DNA of 64,000 nucleotides, taken from the NCBI RefSeq assembly GCF_052118625.1, contig NZ_JBQKGW010000013.1, positions 22,808 to 86,807 on the forward strand, given 5' to 3'. Position numbers and translations under genes: made by a program. The notes under the pieces were generated by a model. That model worked only from the letters and a program-made list of their open reading frames with translations, was not told the origin of the DNA and ran no database searches. The number at the start of each line of letters is the position of its first letter. Position 1 is the first letter of the stretch. The DNA comes from Porcincola sp945869225. Its GTDB lineage: Bacteria > Bacillota > Clostridia > Lachnospirales > Lachnospiraceae. Below are positions 1 to 7,786 of the stretch, in pieces.

Positions 1-201
1 CTCTTCCCCGGCACGGAGCATGTCGAGACGGTATGTCTTTTGTCCAAACTTTCTGAGACAAAGAATCACATCAGCGTGAAGGTCGATATGGACGAGATGG
101 ATGTGACGGCGGCGGAGAGTGAGGACAGCCGGTCGCCGGAGACGCCGAAGGAAAAGGAAGACGCGATCATAGAGGCGTTCAGGCATTTTCAAATGATCTG
201 A
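1..201 (+). CDS. C-terminal end of an RlmD-like 23S rRNA (uracil-C5)-methyltransferase, cut by the window edge
   Basis: This is the 3' end of an open frame that enters from outside the window and stops at TGA 199-201 (66 visible residues). The stretch HVETVCLLSKL and the ending EAFRHFQMI are what I remember from the C-terminus of clostridial RlmD/RumA-type tRNA/rRNA uracil methyltransferases, which carry an extra tail after the catalytic domain. In those relatives about 45 more residues normally stand between the AAES-like stretch and the final segment. Here the two are joined directly in frame, so an internal in-frame deletion is likely. The assignment rests on recall of the family and on only 66 residues. 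The catalytic domain lies outside the window. Confidence 0.5.
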   Translation, partial: LFPGTEHVETVCLLSKLSETKNHISVKVDMDEMDVTAAESEDSRSPETPKEKEDAIIEAFRHFQMI

Positions 202-298
202 TGGTTCTCTGTCTTTTTTTGAAAAATCTCCCTGCGTAAGGTATTGCTTGTTACGCTGCGTCATGTTGCATAATGCATGGCGAAAGGAGGCGAAGGCT

Positions 299-1024
299 AT
301 GTCAAAATACTCGACAGGAGAGATTGCAAAGCTCTGTAGCGTCACTGTCCGGACGGTCCAGTACTATGATACAAGAGGGATCCTGATTCCCAGCGAACTT
401 TCCGAAGGCGGGAGACGGCTCTACTCGGAAGACGATCTGAAGCGCATGAAGATTATCTGCTTTTTGCGTGAACTGGATCTTCCCATCGGCGCGATTGCTC
501 AGATCCTGAAGGAAGAGCATCCTGAAAAGGTGATCTCCCTGCTGATAGAACAGCAGGAGAAGGCTCTTTCAGATGAAATCACTGATAAAGAGGAAAAGCT
601 TCTGAAGCTCCGTGAGCTGAAAAACGGATTGAAAGGCAAAACAGAATTCTCCCTCGAAACGATCGGTGACATAGCCGTCATTATGGAAGGCAAGAAAAAA
701 CTGAAGAAACTGCATCTGATGATGCTCCTGACCGGGCTCCCGGTCACGGCGCTGCAGTGTTTTTCCATCATCTTCTGGATCGTCAAAGGTATCTGGTGGC
801 CGTTCATTATCTGGCTCCTGGTGGCGATCCCCTGGGGGATCCTGATCAGCCGATACTATTTCGCACATGTGAAATACATCTGTCCGGAATGCCATGAGGT
901 ATTTAAACCCACACTGAAGGAAGCCTTCTGGGCAAATCATACCCCCACAGCCCGAAAGCTTACCTGCACTTCCTGCGGTCACAGAGGCTTCTGTGTGGAA
1001 GTCTGGGGAGGTGATGGCGCATGA
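299..1024 (+). CDS. MerR-family regulator with C-terminal membrane and zinc-ribbon region
   Basis: The start at 299 is preceded by AAAGGAGG; an upstream in-frame ATG at 248 lacks a ribosome site. Residues 1-70 form a MerR winged helix (YSTGEIAKLCSVTVRTVQYY, then RLYSEDDLKRM), followed by a helical dimerisation stretch to about residue 120. Two hydrophobic segments follow (about 145-190), then a Cys-rich module with CPEC and CTSC pairs that resembles a zinc ribbon. This makes it a membrane-tethered regulator rather than a plain soluble MerR; the inducer cannot be inferred. The stop overlaps the start of the next gene by four bases (ATGA), so the two were one operon. In related operons such MerR genes are paired with YhfC-type membrane proteases, as here. 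Confidence 0.8.
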   Translation: MSKYSTGEIAKLCSVTVRTVQYYDTRGILIPSELSEGGRRLYSEDDLKRMKIICFLRELDLPIGAIAQILKEEHPEKVISLLIEQQEKALSDEITDKEEKLLKLRELKNGLKGKTEFSLETIGDIAVIMEGKKKLKKLHLMMLLTGLPVTALQCFSIIFWIVKGIWWPFIIWLLVAIPWGILISRYYFAHVKYICPECHEVFKPTLKEAFWANHTPTARKLTCTSCGHRGFCVEVWGGDGA

Positions 1025-1504
1025 GCGTATTTGAGAATAATAAAGAACAGACAAAGATTAGCTGGCTTATTGCCGGTGCTGTCGGCTTTGTCATTTCTGC
1101 CCGGATGCTGGAAGTGGGCGTACACTATTTCTGCATCGTGGCAGACAATCCTGTTTCGCGCTTCATGAACGGAAACACAGCCGCCTTCGTCCTTTATGGG
1201 ATCACGATGGCAGGGATTTTCGAAGAATGCGGACGGCTTATCATTCTGAAATACATTCTGAAAAAGTACTGTACCCGTGAAAATGCGGTGATATACGGAA
1301 TCGGCCACGGTGGGATCGAGATCCTGACGGTCCTTCTGCCTGCCAGCGGCCATTCTGCTGCATATGCTGGCAGATACCTTTCCGGCGCTGTATCAGAGAG
1401 GCATTCTGCCTCTGTGGGCAGTTGAAATATGGACTGCCCTCTGGACACTGATGATTATGCTTATTGCGGCTAAGCTATACTGGAATGCCGCTTGCCGGAA
1501 ATGA
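1021..1504 (+). pseudogene. Broken YhfC-family intramembrane metalloprotease
   Basis: The frame starts at 1021, overlapping the MerR gene. It encodes a hydrophobic N-terminal part with the motifs expected of the YhfC family: an FEECGR stretch and a GHGGIE stretch. After GIEILTV the frame runs out into unrelated residues and stops at 1425. A second frame from about 1340 to 1504 encodes LADTFPALYQRGILPLW followed by a hydrophobic C-terminus, which is the normal YhfC ending. The two halves lie in different frames, and roughly 80-100 residues that belong between them are absent. I read this as an internal deletion with frameshift. The gene is probably non-functional, which would leave the preceding MerR regulator without its partner. 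Confidence 0.7.
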
Positions 1505-1571
1505 AGCAAAGATCAAGCAGCAGCTGCGGGAAGCGAGGGTGCTCGACCAGCTGGTTCAGAGCAGACACTAT

Positions 1572-2048
1572 TTATGATTCATTAACCAGCTTCCCTGTCA
1601 TATGCTCAGGAATGAGTTCAAGGCACTGTACTCTCGGCAGAGCATTTTTCAATTCCTTTTGTAAATACTCTTCATCATCTGTGAACTTTTTTATGAGATT
1701 GGTACAGATTTTTATTGCAGTATCCTCATCCTCAACAAGCTTGATTCTGCCAAATACAATTACGCTGTTAATATTTAAAGCCCAATCGTCGTCTTTCCGA
1801 TAGCCTTCATCCCATGTACAGAAGCTTACTTTATCACAAGCCTTAATTGCATCAATCTTGTGACCTTCCTTAGCTCCATGAAAATAGATTTTCCCATCCT
1901 CTTCACAATACCACTGGTTAACGGGCAAACCATACGGGTAACCATCCTCACCAATAAGGGATAGTACACCGCGCTTTGCATTTTTCAGCACCTCAATGCA
2001 CTGTTCATCTGTAATCTGTTGCTTAAATCTTCTCATCTTTCTAAACAT
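1572..2048 (-). CDS. Pyridoxamine 5'-phosphate oxidase-family (NimA-like) flavoprotein
   Basis: This 158-residue protein has the split-barrel FMN-binding pattern of the PPOX/Nim family: the N-terminal stretch GVLSLIGEDGYPYGLPVNQW, then IYFHGAKEGHKIDAI and VSFCTWDEGY. Proteins of this size in Clostridia are usually annotated as pyridoxamine 5'-phosphate oxidase-family or nitroimidazole-reductase-like proteins. The physiological substrate is unknown, and genuine PNPOx activity is unlikely at this length. The start at 2048 lies nine bases downstream, on the minus strand, of the C-terminal relic of a small multidrug transporter. A former transporter-PPOX operon is therefore plausible. It is transcribed against the neighbouring redox module. 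Confidence 0.8.
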   Translation of the reverse strand: MFRKMRRFKQQITDEQCIEVLKNAKRGVLSLIGEDGYPYGLPVNQWYCEEDGKIYFHGAKEGHKIDAIKACDKVSFCTWDEGYRKDDDWALNINSVIVFGRIKLVEDEDTAIKICTNLIKKFTDDEEYLQKELKNALPRVQCLELIPEHMTGKLVNES

Positions 2049-2056
2049 AGTTCACC

Positions 2057-2172
2057 TTAATCCTTTGTTAATATTTTTAATCCGACAATTCCAACTACAA
2101 TTAAAATAACACATATAACCTGTGTTTGATTCACCGATAATGGTTTATTTCCAGCATCTTTCGTTCGGATCC
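2057..2172 (-). pseudogene. C-terminal scrap of a small multidrug resistance (EmrE-like) transporter
   Basis: Read on the minus strand, the segment encodes GNKPLSVNQTQVICVILIVV followed by GIVGLKILTKD and a stop at 2057-2059. A short hydrophilic turn, a long hydrophobic helix and the ending GIVGLK are typical of the fourth transmembrane helix and C-terminus of SMR/QacE transporters. No start codon or upstream helices can be followed beyond about 2172, where the frame becomes unrelated. I infer a deletion remnant directly upstream of the PPOX gene. The identification depends on about 37 residues and should be treated as tentative. Confidence 0.4.
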
Positions 2173-2634
2173 CATTCAGTGACTGGCACACTGGATTGAG
2201 TAAGAAGGGGCGTTACAAACGCTCTGATCCGGGATATAGCATCATTCTAGTCAAAATACAGTTGGCGTGAATCAGAGATCGTACCGGTCGTATAAAGAAT
2301 GGTGACTGGTCGATTCAGGCGCTAAAATTCAGCTTTCCATGAACCTTAAATTGGAACTGTAGGAGGGGCTTCCCCTCCTGCGGCGGCAACGAAAGAATAT
2401 ACCACCGGGGTGATGTGTTTCTGGCCTATCTTGGAAATCCGTTTGGATCAGCTGCATAAAGCAGGAAAGATTTTGAAATTGCTACTTAGGCAGCCCAAGA
2501 AAATGTTCGCACCCCCATTATCAGTTCCGGAATATTTGACGATCGATACGACGTTTTGAAGGTTTCCGCAGGCAGTCCGTTGCATGCTTCAGAATTACAT
2601 CTCTGGAAGTGTGAGAATCACATATGAATAATAT
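2173..2634. other. Non-coding stretch, probably degraded sequence
   Basis: No frame with a ribosome site or recognisable family is visible on either strand. A perfect 8-bp hairpin (AGGAGGGG / CCCCTCCT, three-base loop, 2361-2379) is present but is not followed by a T-run. The rest looks like decayed coding sequence that I cannot identify. Confidence 0.4.
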
Positions 2635-2635
2635 A

Positions 2636-2664
2636 TTGACACGGTGTCAGAATATGCATATAAT
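2636..2664 (+). promoter_or_regulatory. Consensus sigma-A promoter of the TetR gene
   Basis: TTGACA (2636-2641) and TATAAT (2659-2664) are both perfect consensus hexamers with a 17-bp spacer, about 50 bases upstream of the TetR start. The -35 box is embedded in one operator palindrome, and a second operator begins seven bases after the -10 box. A strong, tightly repressed, autoregulated promoter is the natural reading. Confidence 0.88.
2637..2649. promoter_or_regulatory. TetR operator O1 (13-bp perfect palindrome)
   Basis: TGACACGGTGTCA is a perfect inverted repeat around a central base. It overlaps the -35 box TTGACA of the promoter. An identical copy lies 36 bp downstream. Its position before the TetR gene indicates autoregulation (inference). 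Confidence 0.85.
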
Positions 2665-2672
2665 GGCTATGC

Positions 2673-2685
2673 TGACACGGTGTCA
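2673..2685. promoter_or_regulatory. TetR operator O2 (13-bp perfect palindrome)
   Basis: This is the second exact copy of TGACACGGTGTCA, extended to CTGACACGGTGTCAG with the flanking bases. It covers the expected transcription start, just downstream of TATAAT. The 36-bp centre-to-centre distance is about 3.4 helical turns. Confidence 0.85.
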
Positions 2686-2714
2686 GAAATACGTGAAATG
2701 ATAAGGTACATAAG

Positions 2715-3338
2715 ATGAGAAAAGCGACGCGTGAACAGATTGTTCAGAAAAGGGAAGAGATTATCAATGCGTGTGAGCAGCTCTATCAGAAAATGAGTTT
2801 CCGGGAGATCACGCTTAAGGAGATCGGGAATATCACATCCTTCTCCCGTCCCACCATTTATAACTACTTTGAGACAAAGGAAGAGATCTTTCTGGGACTT
2901 TTCCAGAGGGAATATGACCGCTGGAATGAGGATCTGACCGCCATACTGAACGGGAATGACCAGCTGACGAAAAAAGAACTGGCGGATCATATCGCAAACT
3001 CTCTTGCAGGACGGCAGCAGCTCTTAAAGCTTCTTTCCATGAATAACTACGATATGGAGGCAAACAGCCGACAGGAGCTTCTGACTGCCTTCAAACAGTC
3101 TTATGGGCGCTCGATGCATCTGATGTGCATGCTGCTGGAGAAGTTCTGCCCGGACATGGGAGTGACTGACATTCAGAATTTCATCTATATCTTCTATCCC
3201 TTTATGTTCGGAATCTACCCATACACCGCAGTCACAGAAAAACAGAGAGTGGCCATGAAGGATGCGGGGATCAACTATGTATATCAAAGTGTCTACGAGC
3301 TCACTTACAGCTGCCTGATCCGGCTGCTCGGAGAGTAA
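2715..3338 (+). CDS. TetR/AcrR-family transcriptional regulator
   Basis: The protein has 207 residues. Residues 1-60 form the TetR helix-turn-helix (SFREITLKEIGN, then SRPTIYNYFETKEEIF), with the usual Tyr-Asn-Tyr-Phe recognition-helix end. The remaining two thirds form a helical ligand-binding domain of unknown specificity. Twin palindromic operators lie on its own promoter. It heads a run of same-strand genes (flavin reductase, flavodoxin, aldo/keto reductase, CMD-cupin), so it probably controls this redox module as well as itself. A close paralogue occurs at about 41.8 kb, fused to a CMD-cupin sequence. The inducer cannot be deduced; electrophile or quinone sensing would fit the cargo but is speculation. 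Confidence 0.87.
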   Translation: MRKATREQIVQKREEIINACEQLYQKMSFREITLKEIGNITSFSRPTIYNYFETKEEIFLGLFQREYDRWNEDLTAILNGNDQLTKKELADHIANSLAGRQQLLKLLSMNNYDMEANSRQELLTAFKQSYGRSMHLMCMLLEKFCPDMGVTDIQNFIYIFYPFMFGIYPYTAVTEKQRVAMKDAGINYVYQSVYELTYSCLIRLLGE

Positions 3339-3385
3339 GGGGCGCGTAACTATAAAGACTATCAAAAATAAAGGAGACAAAAGCA

Positions 3386-3550
3386 ATGGCAAAATTACCG
3401 AAAATCGCACTTGGCGCATGGGCGTTGGGAAACGACGGAACATTTGGAAACAGCCTGACAGCGGAAAGTCTGAAGTCAATCTTTGGTACGGCGATGGCAA
3501 ACGGCCTGAATCTGAACGTCATCCGCATGTGGGAAAAGGAGATGAAATAA
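3386..3550 (+). pseudogene. N-terminal stub of an aldo/keto reductase
   Basis: A good ribosome site (AAAGGAGAC) precedes ATG 3386. The first 43 codons read as a typical aldo/keto reductase N-terminus: LPKIALGAWALGNDG, then a helix and AMANGLNLN. Then the sequence switches to an unrelated tail ending MWEKEMK and stops at 3550. An intact family member needs about 300 residues, so most of the gene, including the catalytic tetrad, is gone. It lies one base before the flavin reductase start, so it may still be translated as a 54-residue peptide and couple translation to the next gene. A full-length, different aldo/keto reductase is at 4663. Confidence 0.72.
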
Positions 3551-3551
3551 G

Positions 3552-4094
3552 ATGAGCAAGAAAAATATCGGAGCAACACTTGCACTGTATCCCTGCCCGG
3601 TCATCGTAGTCGGGGCAATGGTAAATAATAAGCCGACCTGGACGCTTGTCGCCCATGCCGGCACCGTGGCGCATAGCCACCTGATGGTATCCCTTGTGCA
3701 GGCACACTACATCAATCAGGGGATCCGTGAGAACAAAAAGCTTTCCGTCAATGTGGTCGACGAGTCCTGGCTGAAGGATGCGGATCGGATGGGAACTATT
3801 AGCGGCAGTAAGGTGGACAAGTCAGAAGCTTTTGCCTGGACAATGGGTGAAAACGGCGCTCCGCTGATCGATGAGGCGAAGGTTTCCATCGAGTGTGAGG
3901 TGGACGGCAACTACGAGCTGGAGCATTTCGATCATTTCATCTGCAAGATCCTTGCGACCTATGCGGATGAAACCGTACTGAACGAGCAGGGCAAGATCGA
4001 CTACCACACCTTTAAGCCGGTGCTCTTCGAGTTCCCGACCTATGAATATTTCGTGACAGGCGAAAAAGTTGGCAACTGCGGTAAGATGAACTGA
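3552..4094 (+). CDS. Flavin reductase-like FMN-binding protein
   Basis: The protein has 180 residues. The N-terminal YPCPVIVVGAMVNNKPTW, the AHAGTVAHSHLMVSL stretch and the VNVVDESWLKDADRMGTISG stretch match the flavin-reductase/DIM6-NTAB split-barrel family, which binds FMN and reduces flavins or small quinones with NAD(P)H. The C-terminal half ends with a tyrosine-rich strand and VGNCGKMN. It is the second translatable frame of module A and starts one base after the aldo/keto reductase stub. Together with the following flavodoxin and reductases it suggests a small electron-transfer pathway. The actual electron acceptor is unknown. Confidence 0.82.
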   Translation: MSKKNIGATLALYPCPVIVVGAMVNNKPTWTLVAHAGTVAHSHLMVSLVQAHYINQGIRENKKLSVNVVDESWLKDADRMGTISGSKVDKSEAFAWTMGENGAPLIDEAKVSIECEVDGNYELEHFDHFICKILATYADETVLNEQGKIDYHTFKPVLFEFPTYEYFVTGEKVGNCGKMN

Positions 4095-4100
4095 TTGCAG

Positions 4101-4131
4101 ACAAGCCTCAGAGGAAAACTCGGAGGCTTGT
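4101..4131 (+). terminator. Hairpin between flavin reductase and flavodoxin genes
   Basis: A perfect 9-bp stem (ACAAGCCTC / GAGGCTTGT) with a 13-base loop lies in the 63-base gap. It lacks a proper T-run, so it may be an attenuator or an mRNA-stability element rather than a full terminator. Confidence 0.5.
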
Positions 4132-4157
4132 ACCCATATTTGAAATGGAGAAAGAAA

Positions 4158-4637
4158 ATGGCAAACAAAACATTGGTGGCGGTATTTTCCGCCAGTGGCG
4201 TAACAAAACGAGTCGGTGAAGAGATCGCGAAGATTGCTGGCGCAGACTTTTACGAGATCGCACCAAAGGAGATCTATACATCGGCGGATCTGGACTGGAT
4301 GAACAAGAAAAGCCGCAGCAGCGTCGAGATGAACGATCCATCTGCAAGACCCGAGATCAATGGCAAAGTTGCCGACATGGCTTCCTATGATACTGTGATC
4401 GTCGGCTTCCCGATCTGGTGGGGTGTTGCTCCCAGGATCATCGATACCTTCCTGGAAAGCTATGATTTTTCCGGCAAGAAGATCATTCCCTTCTGCACGT
4501 CCGGCGGAAGCGGGGTCGGCAGAAGTGACACGGCCCTTCATAAGGATGTAAGCGGCGATGTGAAGTGGGCAAAGGGCAAACAGATCAATCGACCGAATGA
4601 GGCGGAGATCCGCCGCTGGCTTGACGAAGTTCTGTAA
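4158..4637 (+). CDS. Flavodoxin
   Basis: The start is taken at ATG 4158, preceded by GGAGAAAG. An upstream in-frame extension to 4095 would cover the hairpin and is rejected. The protein has 159 residues. The phosphate-binding loop is FSASGVTKRVGEEIA, a variant of the T/S-x-T-G-x-T loop, and the flavin-flanking strand is VIVGFPIWWGVAPR with the tryptophan pair typical of this long-known clostridial group. Then comes IIPFCTSGGSGVG. It is a cytosolic one- or two-electron carrier or an NAD(P)H-linked flavodoxin-type reductase. It belongs to module A and would pass electrons between the neighbouring reductases (inference). Confidence 0.85.
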   Translation: MANKTLVAVFSASGVTKRVGEEIAKIAGADFYEIAPKEIYTSADLDWMNKKSRSSVEMNDPSARPEINGKVADMASYDTVIVGFPIWWGVAPRIIDTFLESYDFSGKKIIPFCTSGGSGVGRSDTALHKDVSGDVKWAKGKQINRPNEAEIRRWLDEVL

Positions 4638-4662
4638 GAATACGAAACGGAGGTGAGCCGGA

Positions 4663-5709
4663 ATGAAATATACAAGACTTGGAAACAGTGACTTAAACGT
4701 ATCCCGGATCTGCATGGGATGCATGGGATTCGGTGATTCCGGACGGGGCCAGCACAGCTGGACCATCGACGAGGAGCATACCAGAGAAATCATAAAACGC
4801 GGGCTGGAGCTGGGCGTTAACTTTTATGACACAGCTATTGCTTATCAGAGCGGCACCAGTGAGCAGTACGTAGGACGTGCCCTGCGGGATTTTGCTAAGC
4901 GTGAAGATGTAGTTGTTGCTACCAAGTTTCTTCCAAGAACACAGGAAGAAATCGAAAACGGCGTCAGTGGTCAGCAGCACATCGAAAACATGATCAACAC
5001 AAGCCTGCAGAATCTTGGAATGGACTATGTGGACCTCTATATCTATCACATGTGGGACTGGCAGACACCAATCGAAGACATCCTGGACGGCCTGAACCGT
5101 ATCGTTAAGGCCGGTAAAGCCAGATACATCGGCATCTCCAACTGCTTTGCCTGGCAGATCGCCAAGGCTAATGCTGTGGCAGAAAAAGAAGGCTTTCCGA
5201 AGTTCGTTTCCATCCAGGGACATTACAACCTGATCTTCCGCGAGGAGGAACGGGAAATGGTGCCGTACTGCAATGAAGAGAATATCGCTCTTACTCCCTA
5301 CAGCGCCCTTGCTTCAGGAAGACTATCGAGACGCCCGGGGGAAGGCGGAACAAAGCGAGCAAAAGAGGACACCTATGCGAAGTTCAAATATGATGCGACA
5401 GCTGCACAGGATAATGTGATCATCTCCCGTGTTGCTGAGCTTTCCGAAAAGCACGGCGTGACCATGACGGAAGTGTCACTGGCGTGGCTGCTCACAAAGG
5501 TGACCGCCCCAGTGGTCGGAGCGACAAAGCTTCATCATATCGAAGGCGCGGTAAAGGCATTGGATCTTTCACTGACACCAGAAGAGATTCTGTATCTGGA
5601 AGAGCCCTATGTGCCGCATCCGCTGGCTGGAGTTATGACACAGAACAAACCGGCCGCCGCAAAAGAAAAACATGTCTGGTCTACGGGCGACCAGAAGATC
5701 GCAAAGTAG
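4663..5709 (+). CDS. Aldo/keto reductase (YghZ/AKR-type), full length
   Basis: The protein has 348 residues, with a GGAGG site before ATG 4663. The catalytic tetrad of the AKR barrel is complete: Asp56 and Tyr61 in NFYDTAIAY, Lys88 in VVVATKF and His129 in YIYHMWD. The NADPH-binding end includes PYSALASGRLSRRPG and the C-terminal VVGATKLHHIEGAVKAL. It reduces aldehydes or ketones with NADPH; the substrate is not predictable. It lies 25 bases after the flavodoxin and 14 bases before the CMD-cupin gene, so it is part of the same transcription unit. The C-terminal 30 residues are Lys/Ala-rich and poorly conserved. Confidence 0.88.
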   Translation: MKYTRLGNSDLNVSRICMGCMGFGDSGRGQHSWTIDEEHTREIIKRGLELGVNFYDTAIAYQSGTSEQYVGRALRDFAKREDVVVATKFLPRTQEEIENGVSGQQHIENMINTSLQNLGMDYVDLYIYHMWDWQTPIEDILDGLNRIVKAGKARYIGISNCFAWQIAKANAVAEKEGFPKFVSIQGHYNLIFREEEREMVPYCNEENIALTPYSALASGRLSRRPGEGGTKRAKEDTYAKFKYDATAAQDNVIISRVAELSEKHGVTMTEVSLAWLLTKVTAPVVGATKLHHIEGAVKALDLSLTPEEILYLEEPYVPHPLAGVMTQNKPAAAKEKHVWSTGDQKIAK

Positions 5710-5723
5710 GAGGAAGGAACAAA

Positions 5724-6458
5724 ATGGCTGAAAAGATCGTACAGACTGCAGGAAGAAACCAGCTGGGAGAATTCGCACCGATGTTTGCGCATCTTAACGA
5801 TGACGTGCTTTTCGGTGAAGTGTGGAACGAGGAAGCAATTGATGTGAAGACGAAATGCATCATTACTGTTGTGTCCCTGATGGCCTCCGGCATCACAGAC
5901 TCCTCCCTGTCCTATCATCTGCAGAACGCGAAAGCCCATGGCGTAACGAAGGAAGAGATCGCCGCCATCATCACCCACGCCACCATGTATGTAGGCTGGC
6001 CGAAGGGATGGGCGGTATTCCGTCTTGCAAAGGAAGTCTGGAATGAAGAAGAACCGGTGCTGACGGATAAAGACAGATACCAGAACACGATTTTCTTCCC
6101 GATCGGAGCCCCGAACGATGCCTATGCGCAGTATTTCATCGGTCAGAGCTATCTCGCGCCGGTATCCACCAATCAGATCCCGATATTTAACGTGACCTTT
6201 GAGCCGGGATGCCGAAACAACTGGCATATTCATCATGCCAAAAGTGGCGGCGGTCAGATTCTGATCTGTGTCGGCGGAAGAGGATGGTATCAGGAATGGG
6301 GCAAGGATCCTGTAGAGATGACACCTGGTACAGTGATCAACATCCCGGAAAATGTAAAGCACTGGCATGGCGCGGCAGAGGATAGTTGGTTCTCACATCT
6401 GGCAATAGAAGTTCCGGGTGAGGAAACATCCACGAAGTGGCTGGAAGCGTCTAAATAA
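5724..6458 (+). CDS. Carboxymuconolactone decarboxylase-like / cupin fusion protein
   Basis: Start ATG 5724 follows AGGAGGAAGG; the much longer upstream frame overlaps the aldo/keto reductase and is rejected. The protein has 244 residues. Residues 1-110 are a CMD (AhpD-like) domain (DVLFGEVWNEEAIDVKTKC, then EIAAIITHATMYVGWPKGWA), lacking the CxxC of AhpD peroxidoreductases. Residues 130-244 are a cupin with the metal-binding pattern NNWHIHH, then ICVGGRGWYQEWG, then KHWHGA. Proteins of this layout are commonly paired with quinone or aldehyde reductases, but no biochemical role is established that I can name. Two damaged paralogues occur here, at 10633 and 41797, showing that the gene family was amplified with its regulator. 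Confidence 0.85.
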   Translation: MAEKIVQTAGRNQLGEFAPMFAHLNDDVLFGEVWNEEAIDVKTKCIITVVSLMASGITDSSLSYHLQNAKAHGVTKEEIAAIITHATMYVGWPKGWAVFRLAKEVWNEEEPVLTDKDRYQNTIFFPIGAPNDAYAQYFIGQSYLAPVSTNQIPIFNVTFEPGCRNNWHIHHAKSGGGQILICVGGRGWYQEWGKDPVEMTPGTVINIPENVKHWHGAAEDSWFSHLAIEVPGEETSTKWLEASK

Positions 6459-6493
6459 TACGGAACAAATAAAAGTAATCAATAACGATATAG

Positions 6494-6527
6494 GAGTGAT
6501 ACCGGGTAACTGGCATCACTCTTTTTT
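6494..6527 (+). terminator. Rho-independent terminator of module A
   Basis: The stem GAGTGAT / ATCACTC has an inner CC/GG pair and is followed by TTTTTT. It lies 36 bases after the CMD-cupin stop. Confidence 0.8.
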
Positions 6528-6668
6528 AGTGTTCCGGAGTAACGCGCAGCCATCTCCGCTGGAGATGTTCAAGGGGATTGGGGTGCTTCCACAACGAGCT
6601 AAAATTGGCTTTGTATTACAAAGACACGGCTCGCACAGTAGCTCAAGTAATTGCTTTCCCGGCTGACA

Positions 6669-6803
6669 ATGCCGGTGGACGAGACAATGCGTTTACTGAA
6701 TAAAAAGCTTATGGGTCACTGCCAGTACTATGGTGTAAACGGAAATCTGGATGCTCTGAGTAAGTTCTATCAGTATGCCTATAGAAAGGCCTTCTCACAT
6801 TGA
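6669..6803 (+). pseudogene. C-terminal scrap of a group II intron reverse transcriptase/maturase
   Basis: Forty-four codons ending at TGA 6801-6803 encode LLNKKLMGHCQYYGVNGNLD, then ALSKFYQYAYRKAFSH. The pattern of Leu-Asn-x-Lys-Leu, Gly-His-x-x-Tyr-Tyr-Gly-Val and a following aromatic helix is typical of the region after the X/maturase domain of LtrA-type proteins. The rest of the intron (RT domains, ribozyme, domain V) is not recognisable in the flanks. It marks a past group II intron insertion between modules A and B. The flanking 6528-6668 and 6804-6889 contain nothing else that I can identify. Confidence 0.55.
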
Positions 6804-6904
6804 CAAGCAGGGCAATTCAGAGTAAACCGCGGACACAGGTGCGAAACTTTAAGAAAATTTCAATTTCGGAAGTGACAGTATGAAATATTGAAAGACCAGA
6901 ATAT

Positions 6905-7550
6905 ATGCAGCGGCTTCTTGATCTTATGGGGACCCCGGATATCAAGATCATTACCGGAGTGCGCCGCAGCGGCAAGTCTGAATTGATGAAAGCTTATATC
7001 CGCAGAATCAGCAAGATTCAGCCAGAGGCCAATATTATCTTTGTGGATTTCTTTAACCTGAAATATGAAAGATTAAAGGAATATCATGCTCTGTATGATT
7101 ACATTGAAAGCCATTATGCTGCCGGAAAACAGAACTATGTATTCGTGGATGAAGTGCAGCTGTGCGAGAAATTTGAGCTTGCATGTGAAATACGATCTGA
7201 GTGATACCGGCATACGTTTTGCCAGACTTGGCAGACGGAATCTTGATTATGGCCGGATGTATGAAAATATTGTCTGTATCGAACTGATGCGGCGTGGCTT
7301 CGAGGCTTACGTTGGAAAGCTGTATCAGAAAGAAGTGGATTTTGTTGCCGTCCGCGGCGATGAAAAGATGTATATCCAGGTAAGTGACGATATATCTCGG
7401 CCGGAGACCTTTGAACGTGAGTATGATCCCCTGCTTAAGATCAAAGATGCGTATCCCAAGCTTATTCTGGCCAATACCAGGCATGAGACCTATGACTATG
7501 AAGGCATCAGGATTCATAATTTATCAGATTGGCTGCTGAAACATGAGTAA
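6905..7550 (+). pseudogene. Internally deleted DUF4143-type AAA ATPase
   Basis: The first part (6905-7190) encodes the P-loop IITGVRRSGKSELMKAY and the Walker B strand YVFVDEVQL. It then switches frame near 7185 into the C-terminal DUF4143 part: DTGIRFARLGRRNLDYGRMY, then ENIVCIELMRRGF, KEVDFVAVRGDEKMYIQV and IHNLSDWLLKHE. About 170 residues of the middle are missing, and the two halves are out of frame. Even the 5' end is damaged: codons for ERPEYMQRL run upstream of 6905 but hit a stop at 6881. Intact relatives are at 43318 and 45749. Their function is unknown beyond ATP binding. Confidence 0.78.
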
Positions 7551-7597
7551 AGGCCTCAGGAGAGCGGCGGAATGAAGAATCAATCACACGAACATAT

Positions 7598-7632
7598 CAG
7601 TCTTTCACATCCAGTGAGAGGCTGATTTTTTA
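7598..7632 (+). terminator. Terminator after the DUF4143 relic
   Basis: An 11-bp stem containing two G-U pairs (CAGTCTTTCAC / GTGAGAGGCTG) is followed by ATTTTTTA. It lies 48 bases past the stop of the relic. Confidence 0.65.
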
Positions 7633-7786
7633 TGGTTTTCGTTTTACCGTTCCGAAGCATTGCATTGGCATCCGGCAGTCATACAGTGAAGAGCGGAGAC
7701 GCCAAAGGAACGCCTTCGTTTTTCAGTCTGAAGAGATTCTGCTGATGCTTTTTTGTAAGAAAAACCACGATAATTTCAAATAGTAC

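Noticed and set aside
1492..1803. 103-codon plus-strand frame
   Set aside because: It runs antisense through the PPOX gene, and its first part is the tail of the broken YhfC gene.
2361..2379. Terminator or riboswitch in the gap before the TetR gene
   Set aside because: The short hairpin has no T-run and no conserved riboswitch elements were recognised.
5484..5723. Long N-terminal extension of the CMD-cupin gene
   Set aside because: It overlaps the aldo/keto reductase in another frame, and a good ribosome site precedes ATG 5724.
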